Shown: positions 21,498-29,844, counted from the first letter of the stretch. The stretch: DNA of 32,461 nucleotides from Pseudomonadota bacterium (GCA_021325655.1 JAJPGT010000015.1:1-32461), one strand, 5' to 3'. Notes: a model not told the origin generated them from the sequence alone. Translations and numbers: made by a program.

Positions 21498-23507
21498 TCA
21501 CTGGCGCAGCAGTAGCCGGAGCTGGTCGGGATCGGCGATCTCGATCCGCCCCGCGGCACAGCGAATCGCCCCTAGGCGGCGCATCCCTTCCAGCACTGCC
21601 TGCACCGCGTCTGGTTCCGAGCCGACCTGACGGGCGAGATCCGCAGCGGTGATTCGCTGGAGCGCGTCTGGCTCGTCCTTGAGCTCCAGGAGCCGCTTCG
21701 CGAGTCGAACGTAGAGAGTCGCCGAGGCAAGGTCCACGAGCTGGCGGTCGGCGGCTCGAATGCGGGCGGCGAGGATGCGCATCAGCCGAATCGCCTGGTC
21801 GGGGTGTGCGCACAGGAACTGCAGGAACGCCTCGCGGCGCAGGAAGAGGGCTCGCAGGTCGGTCTCCGCGACCCCGGTGGCGGAGCGCGGGCCGCCGTCG
21901 AGCGCGCCCAGCTCGCCGATGGTATCGCCCGGGCCCGCCGCCCCCAGGTAGATCTCCTGCCCGTCGCGGCTGCCTACCAGGATGCGGACCGTGCCGTCCA
22001 GGATGACGTAGGTGCCATCGGAGGGATCGCCCTCACGGAACAGCACCTCTCCGGGGAGGAAGGTCTCCACGGTGGCGCCCGCCTGAAGCGCGCCCTGCTC
22101 GTCCAGAACACCGGAGAAGACGTCGGCCTTGAGCTCCCGGCGCGCGGCGCGGCGGTCGGGGCCGAGCCGGTACGGCACCGGCTCCTGCCGCTTGCGCTGG
22201 TCGACGTAGCGGGCGAGCCAAGCGCGCACGCGGGCGCGGAGCATCGGCGCGCCGTAGGGACGGAACAGCATGTCTGTGCCCAGGGCGAGCAGCCGGTTGG
22301 TGGCCGCCCGCGGAAGGCCGTTGGTGATGAGAATGATCGGCAGGTCGGCCATCCCCGGCACCCGCCGCACCGCTTCCACCAGGGCGTCTGGGGGCTGGTC
22401 GGTGGGCTGGACCGCGAGCAGCAGCAGCTCGGGCCCCTCGCCCCGAATGATCGACAGCAGCGTCTTGGGATCGCTGACCGGGCGCACCGCATGGCCGTCG
22501 GGGCTGAGCGCCTCGCTGAGCGCGAGCAGCTCGTTCGGATCCGTCGCCGCGACCACCACCCGTCGCCCTGGAGCTGGGCGACGGATCCACTCGTCGGACT
22601 CGGCCGTGCCGACCCCCTCCAGCCGCTCCAGCAGGGTCAGGCTCAGTCCTTCAGCCGCGGCGAGTACCTCGAGCCGGCCGTCCGACTTGCGCCGCGCCTG
22701 CTCCCGGGCACGGGCCAGAAGATGGTTGATCGCGGCGTCGGAACGATCCGGGTCATGGTGAAACAGGACGAGCTGCTTCACCCCGGCCAGGCAGGCGATA
22801 TCCACCACGTACTCGACGGTGGCGTGGCCCCAGCCGCGCCGCCCCGGGTATTCGAGATCCCGATACTGAGCATCGTGGATCACCAGGTCCGCCCCTTCGA
22901 GGAACGCCAGGTGTCGCCGGTCGCCCGGATGCGCCATCTCGGGGAGCTTGTCACGCGGCGAGCGGGCCCACCAGAACGGCTCATGGTCTGTGGCGTAGAC
23001 CACCGAGACGCCGCCAAACTCCACTCGGTACCCGAGCGTAGGGGCAGTATGGTTCAAGTACTGCGCCCGGACCCGGACTGCGCCGATGGAGAAGACCCCC
23101 TCGCCCAGCTCCCGCGCTCGGAGCCGCGAGCCGAGCGCGTGCAGGTGCACCGGGAAATACGTGTGCTGCATCTGGCCGGCCAGGGCGGACTCCAGGCCGA
23201 AGTCGAGCCCGGCCGGGCCATACACCGAGACCTCCGCGCCAGGAACATAGATCGGGGCAAAGAAGGGAAAGCCCTGGATGTGATCCCAATGGGTGTGGGT
23301 GATCAGGATGTGGACACCGGGCGCCTGCTCTCCCGCCTCGGCGACGAGGTGGCGGCCCAGTGCACGGGCCCCGGTGCCGCAGTCGAACACGATGTCCGTG
23401 CCGTCCGATGGCCGAACGTGGACGCACGCGGTGTTGCCGCCGAACCGAACCATGCCGCGGCCGGCCGACGCGACAGAACCGCGCGTACCCCAGAAACGGA
23501 CGAGCAG
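21498..23507 (-). CDS. Metallo-beta-lactamase / pseudo-receiver / CRP-like cNMP-binding and HTH fusion protein
   Basis: About 669 residues with four parts. Residues 1-290 are an MBL-fold hydrolase with metal motif THTHWDH (H71, H73, D75, H76 from the CTG start), 'NHTAPTLGYRVEF', 'ATDHEPFW' and 'LFHHDPDRSD', of the RNase Z/PhnP-like class. Residues about 315-430 resemble a response-regulator receiver, but the phospho-acceptor Asp position in 'ELLLLAVQP' is not Asp. Residues about 465-590 are a cyclic-nucleotide-binding domain (FLPGEVLFREGDPSDGTYVI, then GELGALDGGPRSAT). The last 80 are a CRP-type winged helix (ADLARQVGSEPDAVQAVLE). The family N-terminus VRFWGTRGS lies upstream of the first ATG (23453); the only plausible start in that frame is CTG 23507, with GGGAG 7 bases upstream. 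It may hydrolyse a nucleotide-type ligand and act as its sensor-regulator (inference). Confidence 0.85.
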   Translation of the reverse strand: MLVRFWGTRGSVASAGRGMVRFGGNTACVHVRPSDGTDIVFDCGTGARALGRHLVAEAGEQAPGVHILITHTHWDHIQGFPFFAPIYVPGAEVSVYGPAGLDFGLESALAGQMQHTYFPVHLHALGSRLRARELGEGVFSIGAVRVRAQYLNHTAPTLGYRVEFGGVSVVYATDHEPFWWARSPRDKLPEMAHPGDRRHLAFLEGADLVIHDAQYRDLEYPGRRGWGHATVEYVVDIACLAGVKQLVLFHHDPDRSDAAINHLLARAREQARRKSDGRLEVLAAAEGLSLTLLERLEGVGTAESDEWIRRPAPGRRVVVAATDPNELLALSEALSPDGHAVRPVSDPKTLLSIIRGEGPELLLLAVQPTDQPPDALVEAVRRVPGMADLPIILITNGLPRAATNRLLALGTDMLFRPYGAPMLRARVRAWLARYVDQRKRQEPVPYRLGPDRRAARRELKADVFSGVLDEQGALQAGATVETFLPGEVLFREGDPSDGTYVILDGTVRILVGSRDGQEIYLGAAGPGDTIGELGALDGGPRSATGVAETDLRALFLRREAFLQFLCAHPDQAIRLMRILAARIRAADRQLVDLASATLYVRLAKRLLELKDEPDALQRITAADLARQVGSEPDAVQAVLEGMRRLGAIRCAAGRIEIADPDQLRLLLRQ

Positions 23508-23546
23508 TGAACCTCTCCCAGTGCTTTGGCGTTCGTCTCGCCGGCG

Positions 23547-23552
23547 ATTCTA
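23547..23552 (-). promoter_or_regulatory. Candidate -10 box of the MBL/CRP fusion gene
   Basis: On the minus strand TAGAAT (5 of 6 match) sits 40 bases before the CTG start, in the 89-base gap after the epimerase gene. No good -35 is seen. If used, the fusion gene would be its own transcription unit. The TAG of this box is also the in-frame stop that limits upstream extension of the protein. Confidence 0.35.
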
Positions 23553-23596
23553 CCGTGCCTGAGTGAAGGACCGTGCAGACCGCTAGCGCGTTCGGG

Positions 23597-24592
23597 TTAT
23601 GCCTCGGACGGGGGCAGGTCTGAGGTGTCGAGCTCGCCACGGGACAGCAGCGCCTGAAACAGGCGCACCGTCTCGGCGATGCCGGTTGCCAGGTCCGTGC
23701 GTGGCAGCTCGCCCAGCAGCGCGCGCAGGCCTGAATCGTCCATGTACGGGGCGATCGGGACGACCGACGTGCCGGGCTGGATCAGCCCGCGTGCCTCCGG
23801 CAACTGCCGCTCGATCTCCGCGACCACCTCGTCCATCCCGACCGCGACGCCCCGCAGGTTGAACACCGGCGCCCCATCGGCGGTCGCCTCGGCGCTGGCG
23901 ATGAACGCCCGGGCGACGTCGTCGGCGTACTGCATGTCCATCACCCCGCCGAGCGTCATCCGGTAGGGGCGCCCGAGCACCGCCGCCTTGATCGCCCTGG
24001 TGGGGTCCGAGGTCATACCCTGGTCGCGGCCGACGCCGTACACCGTCCACGGCCGCAACCCTACGCTGCGCACCCCGTTCTCCAGCCAGTAGACCTGCGC
24101 GGTACCCTCGTTCGCCTGCTTGTACACCCCGTAGAGCGTGCGGGGCATGAGTGGGGCGTTGTCGGGAATGGGACGGCCCAGCTCGTACGCCTCTTCGGGG
24201 CCAATGACGGCGGCGGAGCTGGCGTAGCTGAGACCCTGCACCTGGCCAGCACAGCGGCGCGCCGCCTCGAAGATATTGACCGTGCCGACCACGTTGACCT
24301 GAGCGCCCAGCACCGGGTCGGCGCGACAGAAGGGCACCTGCAGCGCACCGAGGTGGATGATGTGCGTGATCCGGTGGTCGGCGACGACACGCAGCACCTG
24401 CTCGGTGTCGCGCAGGTCGCCCTGGACGAACACGACCTGCGCCAGTTCATCGGCAGTGAGGAGCTGGCGTGGCCGCCGATGCCGGGTATCCATATCGAAG
24501 CCGACCACCGGCTTGCCGGCCTGGACCAGGTTCTTCAGCGTCCAGGAGCCGATACACCCTTCGGCCCCGGTCACCAGGTAGCGAGACTCCAC
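23597..24592 (-). CDS. NAD-dependent epimerase/dehydratase (extended SDR)
   Basis: 331-residue extended short-chain dehydrogenase. The N-terminal TGAEGCIGS (TGxxGxxG) binds NAD. 'GFDMDTRHR' supplies the acidic ribose-binding residue. The active site is 'SYASSAAVIGP' with YGVYKQANE (YxxxK). Such enzymes act on nucleotide sugars, uronates or related polyols, for example as epimerase, dehydratase or dehydrogenase. The start is GTG 24592, with GGAGAG about 9 bases upstream. It lies 74 bases behind the IclR gene and ends the run of metabolic genes in the minus-strand operon. A role in processing the sugar imported by that operon is likely, but substrate and reaction are not determined. Confidence 0.92.
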   Translation of the reverse strand: MESRYLVTGAEGCIGSWTLKNLVQAGKPVVGFDMDTRHRRPRQLLTADELAQVVFVQGDLRDTEQVLRVVADHRITHIIHLGALQVPFCRADPVLGAQVNVVGTVNIFEAARRCAGQVQGLSYASSAAVIGPEEAYELGRPIPDNAPLMPRTLYGVYKQANEGTAQVYWLENGVRSVGLRPWTVYGVGRDQGMTSDPTRAIKAAVLGRPYRMTLGGVMDMQYADDVARAFIASAEATADGAPVFNLRGVAVGMDEVVAEIERQLPEARGLIQPGTSVVPIAPYMDDSGLRALLGELPRTDLATGIAETVRLFQALLSRGELDTSDLPPSEA

Positions 24593-24666
24593 CGTACTGA
24601 CTCTCCAGCCTCTGTCGAGATGGCCTGCCTGGCGGGGCGCAGCCGCGGAGCGCCGGCGCTGGCCGC

Positions 24667-25572
24667 TCAGAGCGCCCGGCCGGGAGCAAGGCCGCCGTTG
24701 GCGTCCACCCCGAAGCGAGCCGAGGCGAAGCCTCCCCCACGATAGCCAAGCGCGCGAGAAAGCTGCAGCGCGCTCTCACGTACCAGCATCACCATTTGCG
24801 CCAGCTTGGCCTCGTCCAGTTGCGAGGTCAAGGTGGAGACGCTCATCGCCGCCAGTGCCTCGCCGCGCGGCCCGAAGATGGGCGCCGCGACACACTGCAC
24901 CCCAGGGAACGTCTCCTCGCGATCGCGCGCATAGCCCATTAGGCGAACACGCTGAATCTCGTCACGGAGCTCGGCGAACGTCCGCACGCTGGCCTCGGTC
25001 ATCCGGGGCAACGGCCCGGTTCCGAAGCGCGCCTCCAGCTCGGCGTCGTCGAGCGCCGCCAGCAGCACCTTGCCCAGCGCAGTGCAGGTGGCCGGCAGGC
25101 GCTTGCCGGTGTACGAGGTGAACCGGACCGGCTTATTGCTCTCGACCTCGGAGATGTGCAGGACATCGCGGCCGTCGAGCACAGCCAGGTGCACACTTTC
25201 GTTCAGCGCCGCCGCCACATCGCGGGCAACGGCCAGGAACTCCTGCACCAGGTCCAGGCTCTGAGCATAGGCGCCACCGATCTCCAGCATCTTGTAGCTG
25301 AGACGATAGCGCTCGCTGACCGGATCGCGGCGGATGAATTCGCCGGCTTGGAGGGTGGACAGGATGCCGAAAGCGGTGCTCTTGGGCATGCCGAGCAGCC
25401 GGCACAGCTCGCCGAGCGTCCGCCCCTCGCGATGGCCAGCGAGCTGCTGCAGGATCAGCATCGCGCGCTGGACGGAGGGCACCTGGTAGGAGCGCCGGCT
25501 GGCCGGCTTCGCTGCCGACCTCTGGCGATCCCGGTCCGAATCAACGCGCTCCGAGGCTGCCGTAGCGTCCAC
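24667..25572 (-). CDS. IclR-family transcriptional regulator
   Basis: 301-residue regulator. The N-terminal winged helix (about residues 33-90, 'SVQRAMLILQQLAGHREGRT', 'LCRLLGMPKSTAFGILSTLQ') is followed by the IclR effector domain ('AALNESVHLAVLDGRDVLHI', 'LPATCTALGKVLLAAL', 'FPGVQCVAAPIFGPRGEALA'). The start is GTG 25572 with GGAG just upstream; a longer frame exists but has no ribosome binding site and overlaps the preceding gene. Position inside the transporter/catabolic operon suggests that it senses a pathway intermediate and controls the promoter at 31741-31769, where three palindromes overlap the expected transcript start. That target is inference. Confidence 0.94.
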   Translation of the reverse strand: MDATAASERVDSDRDRQRSAAKPASRRSYQVPSVQRAMLILQQLAGHREGRTLGELCRLLGMPKSTAFGILSTLQAGEFIRRDPVSERYRLSYKMLEIGGAYAQSLDLVQEFLAVARDVAAALNESVHLAVLDGRDVLHISEVESNKPVRFTSYTGKRLPATCTALGKVLLAALDDAELEARFGTGPLPRMTEASVRTFAELRDEIQRVRLMGYARDREETFPGVQCVAAPIFGPRGEALAAMSVSTLTSQLDEAKLAQMVMLVRESALQLSRALGYRGGGFASARFGVDANGGLAPGRAL

Positions 25573-25588
25573 GTTGCTCCGTCCTCGC

Positions 25589-25909
25589 TCAGGCGACGAC
25601 GTCGAAACCTTCCCACTCGATCGAGTCGCACAGCGCCTCCATCTTGGGCCAGCAGTCCTGATGCTCCGGGCCAGTCGCCCAGGCCATGCGCTGCTCTTCC
25701 GTGTCAAAGGCGATGTTGATCTCGTAGTCGCACTGCGCCGCGCGCCCGCCGATCCGCTGGTTCACCTCGCTGGGGTAGGGGCGCAGCAGCCTGGTGCTCC
25801 GAAAGCCCTTCTGAATCGAGATCGCCGGGACGTACGCTTCGCGGTAGGTCCGCTCAATCGCCGCATGCTGCCCTGGCTTGGCCTTCAGATAGATGTGCAG
25901 CTCGATCAT
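25589..25909 (-). CDS. Dimeric alpha/beta-barrel (ABM/NIPSNAP-like) small protein
   Basis: 106-residue protein with the ferredoxin-like layout of antibiotic-biosynthesis-monooxygenase/NIPSNAP/EthD-type proteins: 'MIELHIYLKAKPGQHAAIERTYREAYVP' (strand and helix), 'GFRSTRLLRPY', 'YEINIAFDTEEQRMAWATG' and 'WPKMEALCDSI'. Members dimerise and act as cofactor-free oxygenases, lyases or accessory isomerases. The start ATG 25909 follows CGGAGA. It lies between the amidohydrolase (18 bases) and IclR (16 bases) in a tight operon, so it probably takes part in the same degradation pathway; exact reaction unknown. Confidence 0.8.
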   Translation of the reverse strand: MIELHIYLKAKPGQHAAIERTYREAYVPAISIQKGFRSTRLLRPYPSEVNQRIGGRAAQCDYEINIAFDTEEQRMAWATGPEHQDCWPKMEALCDSIEWEGFDVVA

Positions 25910-25927
25910 CTTGATCTCCGGGTGTCG

Positions 25928-26668
25928 TCAGAGTGGAAGCTTGAAGACCTGGGCCGCCGTCCCGCCCAGCACCTGGGCTCGCTTCTCGTCGTCGAGGTCC
26001 AGCGAGCGGTATTTGGCGAGCTCCACCGCCACGTTATCCGTGGTGTCGCTGCCGAACATGACGTGGTCCGCGCCCACCGTGGCGATCGCCCAGGCGATGT
26101 CGCCGACCATGCTCCAGGAGGTTTCCAGGTAGAGGTTCGGATAGCGCTTGGCGGTGAGCACCGCTTCGCCCGCGGTGATGACGAAGCCCATGTGCGCCAG
26201 GACGATCGGCACATCGGGATACTGCTCGGCGCGGGGTCCGACGAGCGACGGGGCGGCGAGCGGAATGCCCATCCCGGTGTGCACCATCACCGGAATCTTG
26301 TGCCGACGCGCCGCCTCGAAGATCATCCCCCCGTCCTCGCTGAGCGGATTGCAGGCGTGGCCAATGGTGTGGAGCTTGATCCCGACGAAGCCCAGATCCT
26401 GAACGCAGCGGTCCACCTCGCGATTCCAGGCCTCGCGGCCCGTGTGCGGATTCAGACTGATAATGCCGAAGATGCGCCCCGGGTGCTTCTGCCCGAGCGC
26501 GGCGATCCGGTCATGCACCGCCCGGGGGTCGCTGGCGCCTGGAAACGGCTGCACTAGCGCCGCCTGAACACCGTTACGGTCCATCGTGGCGACGATCTCG
26601 TCCTCAGTCGCGTTCAGGCTGAACACCCGGCAGTCGCCCAGGTGGTAGTGCGCGTCGACGATCTTCAT
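25928..26668 (-). CDS. Amidohydrolase-family (amidohydrolase_2) metal-dependent hydrolase/decarboxylase
   Basis: 246-residue TIM-barrel hydrolase, short for the superfamily but of usual size for amidohydrolase_2 members (lactonases, decarboxylases). HxH metal motif at H7 and H9 in VDAHYHLG; further ligands are expected at VMVHTGMG, LAHMGF and FGSDTTDN. The start ATG 26668 follows GAGG. It lies 12 bases behind the small membrane protein gene. In a sugar operon a lactonase-like role on a sugar lactone is a reasonable guess, but a decarboxylase is equally compatible. Confidence 0.9.
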   Translation of the reverse strand: MKIVDAHYHLGDCRVFSLNATEDEIVATMDRNGVQAALVQPFPGASDPRAVHDRIAALGQKHPGRIFGIISLNPHTGREAWNREVDRCVQDLGFVGIKLHTIGHACNPLSEDGGMIFEAARRHKIPVMVHTGMGIPLAAPSLVGPRAEQYPDVPIVLAHMGFVITAGEAVLTAKRYPNLYLETSWSMVGDIAWAIATVGADHVMFGSDTTDNVAVELAKYRSLDLDDEKRAQVLGGTAAQVFKLPL

Positions 26669-26680
26669 GCTGCCTCGCAG

Positions 26681-26848
26681 TTAGAGGTGGCTGACGACGA
26701 TGAAGAACACAAACCCGATGAGCAGGACGGGGAAGCCGAGCGTGTAGAGCGCGAGCGCGAGCGGCTGGACGAGCAGCAGAATGCCCAGCATCATGATGGC
26801 CAACCCCAGCGTCTCCAGCCGGTCCTTGTAGGCGCGAATGGCAGCCAC
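26681..26848 (-). CDS. Small two-helix membrane protein
   Basis: 55-residue protein starting at GTG 26848, with GGGAGGAG a few bases upstream. After a short charged N-terminus (AAIRAYKDRLETLG) it consists of two hydrophobic helices, 'LAIMMLGILLLVQPLALALY' and 'FPVLLIGFVFFIVVSHL'. It lies 17 bases after the ATPase gene and 12 bases before the amidohydrolase gene, so it is clearly part of the operon. I do not recognise the family. It might be an accessory subunit of the importer. Confidence 0.75.
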   Translation of the reverse strand: MAAIRAYKDRLETLGLAIMMLGILLLVQPLALALYTLGFPVLLIGFVFFIVVSHL

Positions 26849-26865
26849 TGGCTCCTCCCCGCCGC

Positions 26866-27960
26866 CTAGAGAATGGCCCGTTCCGTTTGCATGTCGAACA
26901 GGTGGAGCTTGTCCGGGTCCAGCTTCATCCAGACGCTGTCCCCGATCCGCAAGCGGAAGTTGGGAAGCGTCTTCGCCTTGATGATGTGCTCGCCCACCTT
27001 CAGATCGAACAGGTTCACGTCGCCGAGTGGCTCCATGACGTAGACCTCGCTCGGGATACGATCCGGCCCGGGCTCGGTGTAGAGCGCGATGTCCTCGGAA
27101 CGGATGCCGAAGGTGAAGGTGTTGCCTGTCGCCTTCTGCCGAATCGCCTGCGCCCACTCTGGCCGAACGTCCAGGCTGAAGGCGCCGCCGCCCACGTGCA
27201 GCGTCGGGTTGGCTCCATCGACGTACTCCGCCGGCAGGAAGTTCATCGCCGGGCTGCCGACGAAGCCAGCGACGAACAGCGTGGAGGGGTGGTTGTACAC
27301 CTCGTCCGGCGTCCCCACCTGCTCGATCTGCCCCAGCTTCATCACCGCGATCCGGTCGCCCATCGACATCGCCTCCACCTGGTCGTGGGTGACGTAGATG
27401 GTGGTCGCGTTCAGGTCCTTCTGGAGCCGCTTCAGCTCGGCACGCATCTCGGCGCGCAGCTTCGCATCCAGGTTCGTCAGCGGCTCGTCCATCAGGAACA
27501 CCTGGGGCCGGCGCACCATCGCCCGCCCCAGGGCGACGCGCTGCTGCTCGCCACCGGAGAGCTGCCGCGGCCGGCGCTCAAGCAGATGCTCGATGTGGAG
27601 CACCCTCGCAACCTCTATCACCCGGCGCCGGATCTCGTCCTTCGGAACGTTGCGCGCCTGGAGCGGGAAGGCGATATTCTCGAACGCCGTCTTGTGGGGA
27701 TACAGCGCGTAGAACTGGAAGACCATCGCGATGTCCCGCACCGCGGGGCTCAGGTTGTTGACCACCCGATCGCCAATCCTGATCGTCCCGGCTTCGGGCT
27801 TCTCCAGCCCAGCGATGGAGCGCAGGGTGGTCGTCTTCCCACACCCGGAGGGCCCCAGGAAGACCATGAACTCGCGGTCCTCCACGTGCAGGTCCAGATC
27901 ACGAACGGCGACGACGTCGCCGAACCGCTTGGTCATCTTCTCGACAGTGACAGTCGCCAT
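26866..27960 (-). CDS. Carbohydrate ABC transporter ATP-binding protein (MalK/UgpC type)
   Basis: 364-residue ATPase of a sugar importer. Walker A GPSGCGKTTTLRSIAGL near residue 38, Q-loop 'VFQFYALYPHKT', signature LSGGEQQRVALGRAM, Walker B VFLMDEPLTNLDAKLR, and YVTHDQVEAMSMGDRI containing the H-loop. The C-terminal TOBE part includes 'FGIRSEDIALY' and ends in 'LHLFDMQTERAIL'. The start ATG 27960 follows GGAGG. It differs clearly in sequence from the other ATPase in this window (16868-17983), so the two importers are separate systems. Its permeases lie just upstream. Confidence 0.96.
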   Translation of the reverse strand: MATVTVEKMTKRFGDVVAVRDLDLHVEDREFMVFLGPSGCGKTTTLRSIAGLEKPEAGTIRIGDRVVNNLSPAVRDIAMVFQFYALYPHKTAFENIAFPLQARNVPKDEIRRRVIEVARVLHIEHLLERRPRQLSGGEQQRVALGRAMVRRPQVFLMDEPLTNLDAKLRAEMRAELKRLQKDLNATTIYVTHDQVEAMSMGDRIAVMKLGQIEQVGTPDEVYNHPSTLFVAGFVGSPAMNFLPAEYVDGANPTLHVGGGAFSLDVRPEWAQAIRQKATGNTFTFGIRSEDIALYTEPGPDRIPSEVYVMEPLGDVNLFDLKVGEHIIKAKTLPNFRLRIGDSVWMKLDPDKLHLFDMQTERAIL

Positions 27961-27977
27961 GCAGCAAGCCTCCAGGG

Positions 27978-28859
27978 TCAGCGGCGGACAGCACCGAACG
28001 TCACGCCGCGCAGCAGATGGTTGCGGACCAGGAACGTGAAGATGAACACCGGCAGGACGAAGAGCGTGGCCATGGCGGCAATCGGGCCCCAGTTGATCCC
28101 CGCCGTCCCCTGGAAATTCGCCGCGATGAAGGTCGGCACGGTAGACACCGCCGCCTTGCTGTTGAGGATAAAGGCGAACACGTATTCATTCCAGGCGACG
28201 ATCACACAAAACACCGCGGTCGCCGCGATCCCGGGCCAGGCGTTGGGCAAGGTGACCTTGAAGAAGGCCTGCACACGCGGGTAGCCATCCAGCATCGCCG
28301 CGTCTTCATACTCGTGGGGGATCTCATCGAAAAATCCCTTCATCATCCAAACGACGAAGGGGATGTTGATCACTGTATACATGATAGTCAATCCGACATA
28401 GGATTGGGCCAGGCCAAGCGCGGTGAACATGATGAAGATCGGGATGATAATCACGACCGGAGGGAGCATACGACTCGACAGAATGTAGAAAAGAATGTCC
28501 GACTTACCAGGGATACGAAACCGGGCCATGGCATAGGCAGTGAGTGTCCCGAATAGCACGGAGAGGAAGGTGCTCGCTCCAGCAATAATTATGCTGTTCA
28601 CGAGCCTTCCCATAAAGTCGCCGGGGCTACCAGCGGCCATTGGCCCCTGTTTCTTGAGCCCGAGCACCACGGCGTAGTTGTCCAGGTTCGGCGTGAACTG
28701 GAACAGGTGGAGCGGCGTTGGTGAGCTCACCTCCAGCTTGGTCTTGAACGAGGCGAGCACGATCCAATAGATGGGGAACAGGAAGAAGATCAGGGCCGCG
28801 GCGATGCCGATGCCGATGAGAACGCCGCGAACAACGCGGGTTGTGGTACTGTCGTACAT
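27978..28859 (-). CDS. Carbohydrate ABC transporter permease, MalG/UgpE type
   Basis: 293-residue inner-membrane permease with six hydrophobic segments: N-terminal 'ALIFFLFPIYWIVLASFKTK', the EAA loop 'YEDAAMLDGYPRVQAFFKVTLP' near residue 190, and the family C-terminus 'NHLLRGVTFGAVRR'. The start ATG 28859 follows GGAGCAG. It lies 10 bases behind the other permease and 17 before the ATPase. Bases around 28340-28600 are AT-richer than the surroundings, with less biased codons, similar to the patch in the DppB-type gene. Confidence 0.95.
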   Translation of the reverse strand: MYDSTTTRVVRGVLIGIGIAAALIFFLFPIYWIVLASFKTKLEVSSPTPLHLFQFTPNLDNYAVVLGLKKQGPMAAGSPGDFMGRLVNSIIIAGASTFLSVLFGTLTAYAMARFRIPGKSDILFYILSSRMLPPVVIIIPIFIMFTALGLAQSYVGLTIMYTVINIPFVVWMMKGFFDEIPHEYEDAAMLDGYPRVQAFFKVTLPNAWPGIAATAVFCVIVAWNEYVFAFILNSKAAVSTVPTFIAANFQGTAGINWGPIAAMATLFVLPVFIFTFLVRNHLLRGVTFGAVRR

Positions 28860-28869
28860 TCGTCTGCTC

Positions 28870-29814
28870 CTACCTGACCGTGGCGCGGGTGAGATAGCGG
28901 ATATATAGGTTCGTCATTGCGATGATCATCACCAGAACGATGTAGGCGAACGCGGTGGAGAGCCCAGTATCCCACGAGCGGAACGCGATGCGGTACAGCA
29001 GCGTCGCGATCGTCTGCGTCGCTTGCTGATCCGCGATCATGATGTAGGGGTATTCGAAGACACGGATCGCGTCCATCGTGCGGAAGATGAGCGCGATGAG
29101 CAGCAGCGGCCAGACCATTGGCAGGGTAACGTGGCGGAACTTGAACCAGGCCGATGCCTGGTCCACCTCGGCCGCCTCGTACAGGTAGCGCGGCACAGCA
29201 GACAGCCCGGCCAGCGAGATGAGCAGCATGAACGGAGTCCACTGCCAGATGTCGACCAGCGCGAGCGCGTAGATGGTGATGTGCTGGTTGGCCAGCCAGT
29301 CAATCGGAGCGAAGCCGAGCTTCTTGATGTAGAAGTTGGAGACGCCCCACTGAGGCTCGTAGATCAGCTTCCAGAACGACGCCGCCAGCGCGGGCGACAG
29401 CATCATTGGCAGCAGCATGAGCGTGGTGATGAGGCCCCGCCCGGGGAAGGCGCGATTGAGCAGCAGGGCGATCCCGAACCCGAGCAGGAATTCCACTCCA
29501 ACCGCGATGACGACGTACTTGGCGGTGAAGACGAATACCGACCAGATGCTGGGATCGGTCATCACCTTGGCGTAGTTGGTCGCCCCAACCCATTCGGGCG
29601 CGATGTTTGGCTTGGCAGCAGAGAAGCGAGTGAAGCTGAGATAGAGCGACCAGATCAAGGGGAAGACGCCGACGAAGATCAGCAGCAGCATGGTGGGCAG
29701 GGTGAACAGGAACGCCAGCCAGCCATCGCTGGGGTTCCAGCTCCTCACCGCAATGGGCGGAAGCTCGGTGATCGCCTCGCGCCGGAGCGTTTGGGTTGGG
29801 GCAGTGTCCGCCAC
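28870..29814 (-). CDS. Carbohydrate ABC transporter permease, MalF/UgpA type
   Basis: 314-residue permease partner. First helix 'FTLPTMLLLIFVGVFPLIWS', 'LSFTRFSAAKP', the long loop before the coupling helix, then 'YLYEAAEVDQASAWFKFRHV' (EAA loop, with the usual DGA replaced by DQA), and 'RTMDAIRVFEYPYIM'. The start GTG 29814 has GGAG nine bases upstream. It follows the binding-protein gene by 90 bases containing a strong hairpin. Confidence 0.95.
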   Translation of the reverse strand: MADTAPTQTLRREAITELPPIAVRSWNPSDGWLAFLFTLPTMLLLIFVGVFPLIWSLYLSFTRFSAAKPNIAPEWVGATNYAKVMTDPSIWSVFVFTAKYVVIAVGVEFLLGFGIALLLNRAFPGRGLITTLMLLPMMLSPALAASFWKLIYEPQWGVSNFYIKKLGFAPIDWLANQHITIYALALVDIWQWTPFMLLISLAGLSAVPRYLYEAAEVDQASAWFKFRHVTLPMVWPLLLIALIFRTMDAIRVFEYPYIMIADQQATQTIATLLYRIAFRSWDTGLSTAFAYIVLVMIIAMTNLYIRYLTRATVR

Positions 29815-29844
29815 GGGAGTCTCCTTGCAGGGTGCCAGACGGAT

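Noticed and set aside
21804..23510. 568-codon plus-strand frame antisense to the MBL/CRP gene
   Set aside because: Arg/Gly/His-rich mirror of real coding sequence; the minus strand has clear conserved motifs.
26887..28284. 465-codon plus-strand frame antisense to the ATPase and permease
   Set aside because: Shadow of high-GC codons; no recognisable protein features.
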